Below, in pieces: positions 17,860-25,957 of a stretch of DNA of 64,000 bases (position 1 is its first letter; each line of letters begins with the position of its first letter). Made by a program: the position numbers and the translations under genes. Source of the DNA: Archangium_A sp035910535 (GTDB taxonomy: Bacteria > Myxococcota > Myxococcia > Myxococcales > Myxococcaceae); contig JAMHXF010000030.1 in assembly GCA_035910535.1 (NCBI GenBank), forward strand, positions 1 through 64,000, read 5' to 3'. Under the pieces are notes generated by a model. It was not told the origin of the DNA. It searched no databases and worked only from the letters and a program-made list of their open reading frames with translations.

Positions 17860-17888
17860 TTGATGAGTCACGGCGGCGGGGCTAGGGT
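17860..17888 (+). promoter_or_regulatory. Sigma-70-type promoter for the outer-membrane protein gene
   Basis: TTGATG (17860-17865) and TAGGGT (17883-17888) are separated by exactly 17 nt. The -10 hexamer ends only 8 nt before the ATG at 17897, so the transcript would begin at or very near the start codon and be leaderless. No Shine-Dalgarno sequence is present. Confidence 0.5.
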
Positions 17889-17896
17889 TCGCCCCC

Positions 17897-18793
17897 ATGT
17901 TCCGTCGCCTGTGGCTCCTCGTCGGTGTGCTTTCGTCAGCCACCGCCTTCGCGGACGCCTACGACTTCCGCATTTACCAACTGGGAAACCCGGTCGAAGG
18001 TGGCGAAGGCTACCGCCCCGACGCCCACGCGAACTTCCGTGTCTTCACCCGCCGCCTCGCTGCGGCGATGACCTCGGTCAACCTCGCGCCGCCTGAGACG
18101 CTCGGTCACTCGGCCTTCGCCATCGGCGTCGAGCTGTCGGTGGTCGACTTCGGCGGTGCTGTGGCAGCCACCAACATTCCCACCACGAGCCCCATTCAGG
18201 GCGCAGTGCTGCTGCCGTCGATTCACATCCGCAAGGGGCTGCCGTGGAGCTTCGAGCTCGGCGTGCGCGCGGCGTGGCTCGAGAAGAGCCGCATGGGCTC
18301 GGGCACGCTGGAGCTCAAGTGGGCGCTCAACGAAGGCTTCACGTACCTGCCCGACATCGGGGTGCGCGCGTACGTCACGAAGCTGCTCAACACGCGCGAC
18401 TTCGACGTGACGGCCGGTGGCCTCGACCTGGGCGTGGGCAAGCAGTTCGCCATCGCGGGCATGGTGACGCTGACGCCGTACGTCGGGTGGAACCTGTCCT
18501 TCGTAGGCGCCACGTCGGGCAGCGTCGACTTCAAGCCTTCGCGGTCGCTCGCCGAGTCGGACCGAATCAAAGACCCCACGTCGCAAGAGAACTTCTTCGT
18601 CTTCGAGTCGGTGCAGGCCGCGCAAAACACCAACAACCGGTTCTACGGCGGCTTCCGCTTCATCGCGGGCGTCGTGCAGTTGGGCTTCGAGGTCAGCTAC
18701 ACGGTCGCCGACAGCTTCAACGACCCGCGCGTCGGCAAGGTGCAGATCCCCGCCGTGATTGCGTACAACAGCCTCATCGGCTTCGACTTCTAA
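17897..18793 (+). CDS. Predicted outer-membrane beta-barrel protein
   Basis: The 298-residue protein has a signal peptide (MFRRLWLLVGVLSSATAFA, cut before DAYDF). After it come alternating amphipathic strands rich in Gly, aromatic and small residues, ending in a phenylalanine (LIGFDF), as outer-membrane barrels do. Segments such as VTLTPYVGWNLSFVGA and GFRFIAGVVQLGFEVSY look like barrel strands. I do not recognise a specific family or substrate. It follows the S41 protease with its own promoter and converges with the GDPD gene, the stop codons being adjacent. Confidence 0.7.
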   Translation: MFRRLWLLVGVLSSATAFADAYDFRIYQLGNPVEGGEGYRPDAHANFRVFTRRLAAAMTSVNLAPPETLGHSAFAIGVELSVVDFGGAVAATNIPTTSPIQGAVLLPSIHIRKGLPWSFELGVRAAWLEKSRMGSGTLELKWALNEGFTYLPDIGVRAYVTKLLNTRDFDVTAGGLDLGVGKQFAIAGMVTLTPYVGWNLSFVGATSGSVDFKPSRSLAESDRIKDPTSQENFFVFESVQAAQNTNNRFYGGFRFIAGVVQLGFEVSYTVADSFNDPRVGKVQIPAVIAYNSLIGFDF

Positions 18794-19522
18794 CTACAGC
18801 TCCTTGAGCCGCTGACGCAGCTCGCCGGGGCGATTGGTGATGAGCCAGTCGACGCCCATGGCGCGGAGCCGCTTGGCTTCGACGACGTCGTCGACCGTCC
18901 ACACGGCCACCTCCCAACCCTGCGCGTGCCAGCGATTCACGCGGTTCGTGGTCACCTGCGAGAAGTGCGGGTGCACCGAGCTCATCGCCGTCACCGGCAG
19001 CCACAGCCAGGCTTGCGGAATCCACGCCTTGTCGGGGTCGATGAGAAACCCGCGCCGCAGCGTCGGGTAGGCAGCAGCGAGCCGAACCAGGCACAGCGGG
19101 TTGAAGCTCGAGACGAACGCGCGCTCGTGGAGCCGTCGCTCGGTGAGGAACCCGCCGACCGCCTCGCTCAAGCCGTGGTCTTCCACCGTCTCGCACTTGA
19201 GCTCGACGTTGACGACAGCCTCTGGCGGCAGCGCGTCGAAGACGTCGTGCAGCAGCGGAATTCGCGCCGGGGCAAAGCCGAGCCGCGAGCCGACGTCGAC
19301 CTGTCGCAGCCGATGCCACGGCGTCGTCAGCACCTCGAGCCGCAGCCCCGCCAGCCGGTCGAGCCATTCGTCGTGGCACACCACCAGCTCGCCCGACGCG
19401 CAGCGCATGACGTCGAGCTCGACGCCGTCGGCCCGCTGCGCGACCGCGCCACGAAACGCCTCGAGGGTGTTTTCGGGAAAGTCCGCGCTCGCGCCTCGGT
19501 GACCCAGAATGCGCATCGGCAT
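18794..19522 (-). CDS. Glycerophosphodiester phosphodiesterase
   Basis: The 242-residue TIM-barrel enzyme should hydrolyse glycerophosphodiesters to glycerol-3-phosphate and an alcohol. The active-site region is classic: GHRGASADFPENTLEAF with the catalytic His and Glu, then GVELDVMRCASGELVVCHDE with the metal-binding Glu/Asp and the second His. ELKCE and the terminal WTVDDVVEAKRLRAMGVDWLITNRP complete the family pattern. There is no signal peptide, so it is probably cytoplasmic (GlpQ2/UgpQ-like). ATG 19522 has AGGTG nine bases upstream; ATG 19516 is possible. Confidence 0.92.
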   Translation of the reverse strand: MPMRILGHRGASADFPENTLEAFRGAVAQRADGVELDVMRCASGELVVCHDEWLDRLAGLRLEVLTTPWHRLRQVDVGSRLGFAPARIPLLHDVFDALPPEAVVNVELKCETVEDHGLSEAVGGFLTERRLHERAFVSSFNPLCLVRLAAAYPTLRRGFLIDPDKAWIPQAWLWLPVTAMSSVHPHFSQVTTNRVNRWHAQGWEVAVWTVDDVVEAKRLRAMGVDWLITNRPGELRQRLKEL

Positions 19523-19595
19523 GGGCGCTCACCTGCTCCGCCGGGCGGCGGTCGTCAAGTTGCGTCGGCACTCAGGCTGAGGCACGTTGCGCCGC

Positions 19596-19814
19596 ATGGG
19601 CCTCGGCACCGGCGAGATCATCATGCTCGTCGCAATACTTTTGATCGTCTTCTCGGCCTCACGCATGGGCTCGCTCGGCAATGCCGTGGGCCGCTTCGTC
19701 TACTCGTTCCGCAAGGCGTCGCAGGGCGAAGGCTTCGTCGACGTGAAGCCGTCGCGCAGCATCGACAAGGGCTCCGTCGAAGGCGAAGTCATCGACGCGC
19801 CGCCGAAGCGCTGA
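19596..19814 (+). CDS. tatA: TatA/E-like twin-arginine translocase component
   Basis: This 72-residue protein has the TatA layout. It begins with MGLGTGEIIMLVAILLIVFS, a short N-terminal membrane helix, followed by an amphipathic helix (GSLGNAVGRFVYSFRKASQGE) and a polar tail. It would help form the pore for folded proteins. No tatB or tatC is nearby, so a complete system must lie elsewhere if this is functional. The Phe-Gly hinge usual in TatA is replaced by MGSLG. An in-frame TTG at 19587 is an alternative start. Its last 26 nt overlap the end of the convergent gene. Confidence 0.75.
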   Translation: MGLGTGEIIMLVAILLIVFSASRMGSLGNAVGRFVYSFRKASQGEGFVDVKPSRSIDKGSVEGEVIDAPPKR

Positions 19815-20541
19815 GCCGCCCCGCGAGCTCGCGTATCGACAAGTGAACTTGTCGATCTGCAGCCAGCAGCCTCAAGTCTGCAGGCCCGAGCGTAGGCACG
19901 ATCTTCACGCCCACTTCCGGCGGCAGGTACGGGTTGAAGACCAACGCACGGCGGATTGCGGGCTGCGTGTTCCACCTCGGCGCGCGCCAGATTTCTTCGA
20001 GCGGCTCGGGGCGCGCAGGCCTTCGCGCGGCGATGCGCACCACGAGATCTTCAGTGAGGCGCGGGTTCTTGAGCACCTCACGAATCACCGCAGCGTTACT
20101 CGCGACGGCGAGCCGCGAGAGTTCGTCGGGGTTCGTCGTCAACCGGGCCCGCGACTTGAGTACGCCCAGCGGCAACGTGAAGAGCTTCGCGTCAGCGCGC
20201 GCGGCAGCGTCGGCCTCGTAGCGCATCACCGCCGAACCTTCGGTGAAGACGTAGGTCACCTCGTCTTGCTCGTGCAGCGCGGCGACCTGCCGGAGCTGCG
20301 CGAGGTGGGGAATCACGTCGCCGTCTTCTTCGAGCGCGCGCATGAAGGCAGGCAACACGCGCATCGCGGGCTCCCAGCGCTCAACTGACCAGCGCATCAC
20401 CGACGTGAGCAGCTCCGTGGCGCCGGGAGGGTCGAGCTCGCCCAGCGCGCGGGCGGCTGCTCTTCGCAGCACCTCGTGCCCGCCACCCAGCGCGTCGAGG
20501 CGGCGCACGGTGGCGCGCGCCGCGTCATCGAGCGACGTCAC
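19789..20541 (-). CDS. Conserved-looking helical protein, function unknown
   Basis: The 250-residue product is predicted to be alpha-helical, with HEAT-like helix pairs (VLRRAAARALGELDPPGATELLTSVMRW, LSRLAVASNAAVIREVLKNPRLTEDLVVRIAARRP). There is no signal or membrane segment. The segment NPDELSRLAVASNAAVIREVLKN resembles repeats that scaffold protein contacts. The GTG start overlaps the upstream zinc-ribbon gene's TGA stop (GTGA), so the two are translationally coupled and probably act together. No enzymatic motif is visible. Confidence 0.7.
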   Translation of the reverse strand: MTSLDDAARATVRRLDALGGGHEVLRRAAARALGELDPPGATELLTSVMRWSVERWEPAMRVLPAFMRALEEDGDVIPHLAQLRQVAALHEQDEVTYVFTEGSAVMRYEADAAARADAKLFTLPLGVLKSRARLTTNPDELSRLAVASNAAVIREVLKNPRLTEDLVVRIAARRPARPEPLEEIWRAPRWNTQPAIRRALVFNPYLPPEVGVKIVPTLGPADLRLLAADRQVHLSIRELAGRLSASAARR

Positions 20542-22037
20542 TTCGTGGCGGTGGGGTTGCTCGCCACCGCTCGCGCCGACACGCGCACCCGGAAGCCCTT
20601 CAAGTCAGGCGGGTACTCGGTGAAGACCACCACGAAGGCGCCCGCGCCACCGGCGTTGATGGCCGTCGACCGCTTCTCGACGCGGCGCTGCAGGGCCTCG
20701 AGCGCGTCCGCGCCGTCGACGAGGTACAGCTCCTCGGCGGTCGCGGGCTCACCCGCGAAGGCTTCGGCGAACCGTACGACCTTGCCGTCTTCGACGATCT
20801 CCGCCTTCACGACGAGCTTCCCCGCGTTGTCACTGCGGTTCGCGACCTCGCCGCGCACGAAGAACACCGCCCGCCCGGCGCGCGTCACGTACAGGCCGTT
20901 CGACACGTCGCTCGCCACGAACGGCACCGACGGCGCGAACGTGTTCTTCAGGTTCTCGAGCGAGAGCGACTCGGCGGAGACCTTGCCTTCGTTCAGGTAC
21001 GCGCTGCCCACCACCACCAGCCCGAAGACGAGCAGCGCGGCGATGAACACGTTCACGATGACACCGACGGCCGTGCGACGGCTGCGCGGCTGCTCGGCAG
21101 GCATGGCCGCAGCCACTGCAGGCAGCGACGGCGCCGACATGCGCGCCAGCGGCTGCGAGGTCGACGTCGAAGGCGCGGCGAGCTCCGGCTCCGGCATCGG
21201 GAGGTCTGGCAGCGCGCTCGGCGCTGGCGCCGGCATGTCGAACATCGCGCGCGCCGCAGCGCCGTCGAACGACGAGACATCTGGCGCCGGCGCATCGTCA
21301 GCAGACGCGTAGAAGCCCCCCGCCGAGCCACCGCCGAAGGCAGGCACCTGCTGCGTCATCACATCGTCAATGGGCGCGCTCGACGTCGGCTTGCTCGGCG
21401 GCGCGAAGTCGAAGGCCGGCATCGCAGACTGCGTGGGCGCCGCAGGGGCTGCACCGAGCGCTGCGAAATCGAACGCGGGCGGCGGCGGCCCGTTGCTCGG
21501 AGGGGGCGGCGGCGGTGCAGGCTGCGCCGGAGCCGCGAACGTCGAGAAGTCGAACGCTGACGGCGCAGGCGCAGACGCGGTGGTCGGCGGCGGTGGTGCG
21601 ATGGCCGCGAAGTCGAACGGAGACGGCGGCGCCGCGACCGACGAAGGAATGAACGCGGGCACCGACGGCACCGTGGGAGCGGCAGCTCCGGGAGGTGTCA
21701 GCGAGCCGAAGTCGAACGGCGCAGCGGGCGCGTTGGGGTACGGCGGCGCCTTCTTCGGCAACCCGAGCTCGGGGCTCTTCGTCGCTTCGACGCCGAGCGC
21801 GAAGACACCGGGGCGCGTGACTTCAGCGCTCGGAGGCTCGGGCGTCGTACCGAAGCGCGCGAAGGGATCTGCACTGGCAGGTACGGCCGGCGACTGACTC
21901 GTCGCAGGCTGCGCCATGTCGCGCGTGACTCGGAAAGTGTGGCCGCACTTGTTGCAGCGGACCTTCACTCCCTTGTCGGTGACTTTGTCGTCCGGAATCT
22001 TGAACCGGGTCTGGCACTGCTCACACTTGACGATCAT
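20538..22037 (-). CDS. Zinc-ribbon membrane protein with long Pro/Ala linker
   Basis: The 499-residue protein starts with an MJ0042-type zinc ribbon (MIVKCEQCQTRFKIPDD and VRCNKCGHTFRVTRD, two CxxC pairs). A ~270-residue Pro/Ala/Phe-rich disordered region with repeated AFDF/PFDF motifs follows, then one membrane helix (about 328-350, VIVNVFIAALLVFGLVVVG) and a C-terminal extracytoplasmic domain of the DUF3426 kind. Such proteins are common in Myxococcota, and their role is not established. The recurring FDF motifs could be docking sites. It is the first gene of a two-gene coupled unit with the helical protein. Confidence 0.75.
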   Translation of the reverse strand: MIVKCEQCQTRFKIPDDKVTDKGVKVRCNKCGHTFRVTRDMAQPATSQSPAVPASADPFARFGTTPEPPSAEVTRPGVFALGVEATKSPELGLPKKAPPYPNAPAAPFDFGSLTPPGAAAPTVPSVPAFIPSSVAAPPSPFDFAAIAPPPPTTASAPAPSAFDFSTFAAPAQPAPPPPPPSNGPPPPAFDFAALGAAPAAPTQSAMPAFDFAPPSKPTSSAPIDDVMTQQVPAFGGGSAGGFYASADDAPAPDVSSFDGAAARAMFDMPAPAPSALPDLPMPEPELAAPSTSTSQPLARMSAPSLPAVAAAMPAEQPRSRRTAVGVIVNVFIAALLVFGLVVVGSAYLNEGKVSAESLSLENLKNTFAPSVPFVASDVSNGLYVTRAGRAVFFVRGEVANRSDNAGKLVVKAEIVEDGKVVRFAEAFAGEPATAEELYLVDGADALEALQRRVEKRSTAINAGGAGAFVVVFTEYPPDLKGFRVRVSARAVASNPTATK

Positions 22038-22148
22038 CGCGGCCGGGTACGCACTCTACATATGTTCCGAAACGAAATCGCGCGGTTGGCACAGAGCAAC
22101 GCAGGTGGTACGCCGAGCGTCGCACTGCGTTAAGGGGTTCCTAAGTCC

Positions 22149-22748
22149 ATGAGCGAAGCTGAAACGACCGTTCGCGAACCGAAGGTCATCAAGCGGTACA
22201 CCAACCGGAAGCTCTACGACACCGTCGAGAGCCGCTACGTGACGCTCGACGAGATCGCCGAGATGGTGAAGCAGGGTGTCGAAGTGAAGATCGTCGACAA
22301 CCGCACGAAGGAAGATCTGACCTCGGTGACGTTGGCGCAGATCGTCTTCGAAGAAGAAAAGAAGAAGAACCAGATGCCGCTGTCGGTGCTGCGCGAGATC
22401 ATCCGCCAGCCCGGTGAGCGCCTCAACGACTTCATCAGCACCCAGGTCAGCCCGCGCGTCGACGCCATCAAGGAACAGGCCGGCGCGCGCATCAACACGC
22501 TGCTGGGCCGGGAGCAGACCGAAGACGTCACGCCGGCCGCGCTGCTGGCGCAGTCGCAGAAGGTCTTCGAGGCATGGCAGACGCGCGTCGACGAACGCGT
22601 GAAGACGGCCGTCGAGAACGTGGTCGGCAACCTGCCGGCGCTCGGGCGGGATCTGTCGACGCTGGTCAGCCGCATCGACACCCTCGAGCAGAAGCTCAAA
22701 GAGCTCGAAGAGTCGCAGCCCAAACCGTCGTCGAAGAAGAAGGGCTGA
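22149..22748 (+). CDS. phaR: Polyhydroxyalkanoate-type regulator PhaR
   Basis: The 199-residue protein has the PhaR DNA-binding domain at the N-terminus: VIKRYTNRKLYDTVESRYVTLDEIAEMVKQG (given here in parts: KRYTNRKLYDT and YVTLDEIAEMV). EDLTSVTLAQIVFEEEK follows. The C-terminal half is helical and ends in a coiled-coil and Lys-rich tail. In PHA producers PhaR represses phasin genes and binds granules. No PHA synthase is in the window, and PhaR-domain proteins in this group may have other roles. The stop faces the ParA-like gene's stop with only three bases between. Confidence 0.88.
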   Translation: MSEAETTVREPKVIKRYTNRKLYDTVESRYVTLDEIAEMVKQGVEVKIVDNRTKEDLTSVTLAQIVFEEEKKKNQMPLSVLREIIRQPGERLNDFISTQVSPRVDAIKEQAGARINTLLGREQTEDVTPAALLAQSQKVFEAWQTRVDERVKTAVENVVGNLPALGRDLSTLVSRIDTLEQKLKELEESQPKPSSKKKG

Positions 22749-22751
22749 ACC

Positions 22752-23516
22752 TCAGCGGGCGCGTTCGATGCGCTCGCTGACCTGCTGCAACAACGTCGCG
22801 CCCCGGCTCCAGGGCGCGTGCTCCCAGATGGTCTTGCCGTGGCTCTGCGCCTCGTCGATGGAAACGTTGAGGCTGATGGGCTCGGTGACCTTCTTCGGGA
22901 AGTAGCTCTTGAGCTTGTCGACGATCTCGTCTGACAGCTGCGTCTTCCGGTACAGCGTGGGGACGATCTGCGTCACGCGCAGCTTCTCGTGGCCGTATTC
23001 CTTCGAGATGCGCTCCACCGTCGCCACCATCTCCGCGCAGCCATCGAGCGCGAGGTACGTGGTCGCGACGGGAATGACGATTTCGTCAGCGGCGAGCAAC
23101 ACGTTGGTCGTCACCAACCCGAATGAAGGCGGCGCGTCGAAGACGACGACGTCGTAGCGCCCTTCGACCGGCTCGAGCTTCGTCGCGAGCAGGCGCGCGC
23201 GTTGAGGGTCGGCCGCCGCGACGGTGGGGAACTCGGCCATCTCTTTCCACGCGGGAATGAGCCAGAGGTTCTCGACCGCCGTGGGCCGCGTGACGTCGTT
23301 GGGTTCGACGCCGGGCTTCGTCAGCAAGTCGAAAACCGTCGGGCCGCCGGCGCGCACGTCGACGCCGAGCGTCTTCGCGGCGTGGCCCTGCGTGTCGAGG
23401 TCGACGAGCAACACGCGCTGCTTGCGCTTCTGCGCGAAGAACGCAGCGACGTTGACGGCGAGCGTGGTCTTCCCCACCCCGCCCTTCTCGTTGATGAAGG
23501 CGATGCGACGAGTCAC
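22752..23516 (-). CDS. ParA-family ATPase
   Basis: The 254-residue protein has the deviant Walker A FINEKGGVGKTT with the signature lysine, Walker A' VLLVDLDTQGHAAKTLG and Walker B YDVVVFDAPPS. The rest follows the Soj/ParA pattern (EIVIPVATTYLALDGCAEMV). There is no ParB or parS nearby, so it is probably not the chromosome segregation ParA and may position another cargo. The GTG start at 23516 overlaps the stop of the upstream small gene (GTGA), pointing to a ParA-adaptor pair. Confidence 0.9.
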   Translation of the reverse strand: MTRRIAFINEKGGVGKTTLAVNVAAFFAQKRKQRVLLVDLDTQGHAAKTLGVDVRAGGPTVFDLLTKPGVEPNDVTRPTAVENLWLIPAWKEMAEFPTVAAADPQRARLLATKLEPVEGRYDVVVFDAPPSFGLVTTNVLLAADEIVIPVATTYLALDGCAEMVATVERISKEYGHEKLRVTQIVPTLYRKTQLSDEIVDKLKSYFPKKVTEPISLNVSIDEAQSHGKTIWEHAPWSRGATLLQQVSERIERAR

Positions 23517-23812
23517 TTCTTCTTCGCGTCGGCGAGCGAGTCGATCTTCGTCTCGAGTGAGCCGAGCAGCTTCTCGAGGTCGTCGATCTTCTCGCGCAGC
23601 GTCTCGAGATCGCCGGTCGACGGCAGGTTCATCGCCGAGAGCGCGGTGCGAATCGACTTGTCGGCCGTGCCCTTCGCCGAGAGCGCGCGCGTGACGATGG
23701 TCTGCACGCCAGCGACGAACTTCTCGTTCGACATGAGCTGCTGCACCAACTTGCCGATGCGCTCCTCGCCGGTTGCCACGAGCTTCTTCATCATCGGGTT
23801 GTCTTTCAGCAT
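23513..23812 (-). CDS. Small coiled-coil protein coupled to ParA
   Basis: The 99-residue protein has a helical N-terminal part (MMKKLVATGEERIGKLVQQL) and a C-terminal heptad-repeat coiled coil (LETLREKIDDLEKLLGSLE) with a Lys-rich end. It is not ParB-like. It resembles phasin-sized or adaptor proteins in composition only. Translational coupling to the ParA-like gene suggests it is the partner that stimulates the ATPase or links it to cargo. It lies next to phaR, so a storage-granule role is conceivable but not shown. Confidence 0.7.
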   Translation of the reverse strand: MLKDNPMMKKLVATGEERIGKLVQQLMSNEKFVAGVQTIVTRALSAKGTADKSIRTALSAMNLPSTGDLETLREKIDDLEKLLGSLETKIDSLADAKKK

Positions 23813-23850
23813 GGCGGCGGATGCTGCGTTCCACCACCCGCCATGTCAAT

Positions 23851-24759
23851 GTGGCTTTCGCCGTGCTCGAAGAACTGAATGACAAGCGACTCATCGTCGT
23901 GACTGGAAAAGGCGGCGTCGGAAAGACGACGCTGGCTACTGCGCTCGCAGTTCAGAGCGCCCGTGAAGGCAAGCGAACGCTGGTGTGCGAGGTGAACACT
24001 CGCGAGCGCATCAGTCAGCTGCTGGGCAAACCTGAGGTCGGGCCCAACGTCACCGCCATCGACGAGAACCTGTGGGCTGTCGACGTGCGCCCGCAAGAAG
24101 CGCTGCGTGAATACGCGCTCATGCTCTTGAAGTTCGAGAGCATCTACAACGCGGTCTTCGAGAACCGCGTGGTGCGCTACTTCTTGCGCTTCATTCCTTC
24201 GCTGCAGGAGCTCGTGCTGCTGGGCAAAATTCTCTTTCACCTCAAAGAGAAGCGCGCCGACGGCTCGTGGCGCTTCGACCGAATCATCATCGACGCGCCG
24301 GCGACGGGCCACGCCATCACGTTCTTCTCGGTGCCGCAGGTCATCATCGACACGGTGCCGCCGGGCGCCATGAGCAACGACGCCGCGTGGATGCGCGACT
24401 TCCTCGTCGACCCGAAGCTCACGGCGGTGGTGCTGGTGTCGCTGCCTGAAGAGATGCCGGTGAACGAGACCATCGAGTTGAACGACGCGCTCACCCGGCG
24501 CGTGAAAATGCACCCCCGCGTGGTGGTGCTCAACGGCTTCATTTCGCCGCGCTTCGAGCCGGCTGACGCTGAAGGCCTCTCGCCGGCGCTGCAGGAGCTC
24601 GCGCGTGCACACGAAGTGCGCGCCAACATGTCAATCGAGAGCGCGAAGCGACTGCAGACGTTGGGGCTGCCTGTCATCACGGTGCCGCGGCTGCTGCTGA
24701 CCGATTTCAATCGACAGGCCATCGAGCAGGTCGCCCACGCGCTCGGAGGTTCACAGTGA
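23851..24759 (+). CDS. ArsA/Get3-family ATPase (first of a pair)
   Basis: The product has about 302 residues from GTG 23851. It has a full deviant Walker A, VTGKGGVGKTTLATAL, including the signature lysine, then LVCEVNTRERISQLLG, a switch-like DRIIIDAPATGHAITFFSVPQ and PRVVVLNGFISPRFEP. These are ArsA/Get3 family features. No arsenite or antimonite genes lie nearby. The start is uncertain: ATG 23821 and GTG 23863 are also in frame and none has a good ribosome site. It overlaps the next ATPase by 4 nt, so the two likely form a heterodimer. Confidence 0.88.
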   Translation: MAFAVLEELNDKRLIVVTGKGGVGKTTLATALAVQSAREGKRTLVCEVNTRERISQLLGKPEVGPNVTAIDENLWAVDVRPQEALREYALMLLKFESIYNAVFENRVVRYFLRFIPSLQELVLLGKILFHLKEKRADGSWRFDRIIIDAPATGHAITFFSVPQVIIDTVPPGAMSNDAAWMRDFLVDPKLTAVVLVSLPEEMPVNETIELNDALTRRVKMHPRVVVLNGFISPRFEPADAEGLSPALQELARAHEVRANMSIESAKRLQTLGLPVITVPRLLLTDFNRQAIEQVAHALGGSQ

Positions 24760-25886
24760 ACGCCATTCGCGAGGCCGTCGAATCAAGCGACGTGGTGTTG
24801 ACCGTGGGGAGCGGCGGCGTGGGCAAGACGACCGTGGCCGCTGCGCTCGCGTTGCGCGCCGCGATGGAGGGTCAGGGCTCGCTGGTCTGCACCATCGACC
24901 CGGCGCGGCGGCTCGCCAACTCGCTCGGGCTCGACGCGCTGGGCAACGCCGAAATGGAGATCGCGCCGGCGACGTTCGCCGAAGCGGGCCTGAAGCCGAA
25001 GGCCACCATGCGCGCGATGATGCTCGACATGAAGCGCACGTGGGACGACTTGATCATGCGTCACGCGCCCGCCGACAAGCGCGACAAGATCCTCGCGAAC
25101 CGCTTCTACCAGTCGCTCTCGACGGCGCTCGCCGGCAGCCAGGAATACGTGGCCATGGAGAAGCTGTGGGAGCTGCGCACGCAGCGCGACTACCCGCTCA
25201 TCGTGCTCGACACGCCGCCGACGGCGCACGCGCTCGACTTTCTCGACGCGCCCAACCGCCTGCTCGACTTCATGGACAATGACGCAGCGAAGTGGCTGCT
25301 GACGCCGGCGCTCGCCGCGGGAAAAATCGGGCTCAAGCTCTTCAACCTCGGCGGCAGCTACGTCACCAAGACCATCGCGCGCTTCACCGGCACCGAGACA
25401 CTGCAGCAGCTCGCCGACTTCATGCTGAACATCAGCGGCATGAACGAAGGCTTCAAAGAGCGCGCACGGCAGACGCGCGCGCTGTTGGAGGCCGACTCCA
25501 CGAGCTTCGTGTTGGTCACCGGGCCCATGCCCGAGCGGCTGGACGAGACGGTGCATTTCCACACGCTGCTCAAGCAGAACAAAATGCGCGTGGCGGCGAT
25601 CGTCGTGAACCGCGTGCACCAGCCCGTACCGGCTGCGCTGTGGGAAGAAGTGGCACGGCTGCCTCCTGCGAAGCGCGGCAAGTTCGAAGACACGTTGAAA
25701 GAGAACGACCTCCAGGCCCGGCAAGACGCTCGCGGCGTGGCGAGGTTGCGTGAGGCCTGTGAAGGCACGCCGTTGATTCTCGTGCCGCGCTTCGAGCACG
25801 ACGTGCACGAGCTGAAAGGGCTGTACGAGACGTCTGCCTGGTTGTGGGGGGACCGCCTGCTCGAACTGGCGCCCGACGCTCGTTAA
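24756..25886 (+). CDS. ArsA/Get3-family ATPase (second of a pair)
   Basis: This 376-residue paralogue has Walker A TVGSGGVGKTTVAAAL. The GTPase-like P-loop lysine is present, but the extra signature lysine of the family (KGGVGKT) is replaced by serine. LVCTIDPARRLANSLGLD, YPLIVLDTPPTAHALDFLDAP and VLVTGPMPERLDETVHF are typical of ArsA ATPases. It starts with GTG inside the TGA of the previous gene. The missing lysine suggests it depends on its partner for catalysis or acts as the non-catalytic half. Confidence 0.9.
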   Translation: MNAIREAVESSDVVLTVGSGGVGKTTVAAALALRAAMEGQGSLVCTIDPARRLANSLGLDALGNAEMEIAPATFAEAGLKPKATMRAMMLDMKRTWDDLIMRHAPADKRDKILANRFYQSLSTALAGSQEYVAMEKLWELRTQRDYPLIVLDTPPTAHALDFLDAPNRLLDFMDNDAAKWLLTPALAAGKIGLKLFNLGGSYVTKTIARFTGTETLQQLADFMLNISGMNEGFKERARQTRALLEADSTSFVLVTGPMPERLDETVHFHTLLKQNKMRVAAIVVNRVHQPVPAALWEEVARLPPAKRGKFEDTLKENDLQARQDARGVARLREACEGTPLILVPRFEHDVHELKGLYETSAWLWGDRLLELAPDAR

Positions 25887-25957
25887 GCTGGCCGGAACCC
25901 ATCGAAAACCGGCGGTGTCGATGGCTTCGTACCTTTCACGAAAGTGATTTCACGCGC

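Noticed and set aside
22752..23894. ParA read as one 380-residue protein
   Set aside because: The GTG at 23516 gives the natural ParA start, and the upstream part belongs to another frame than the real 23513-23812 gene.
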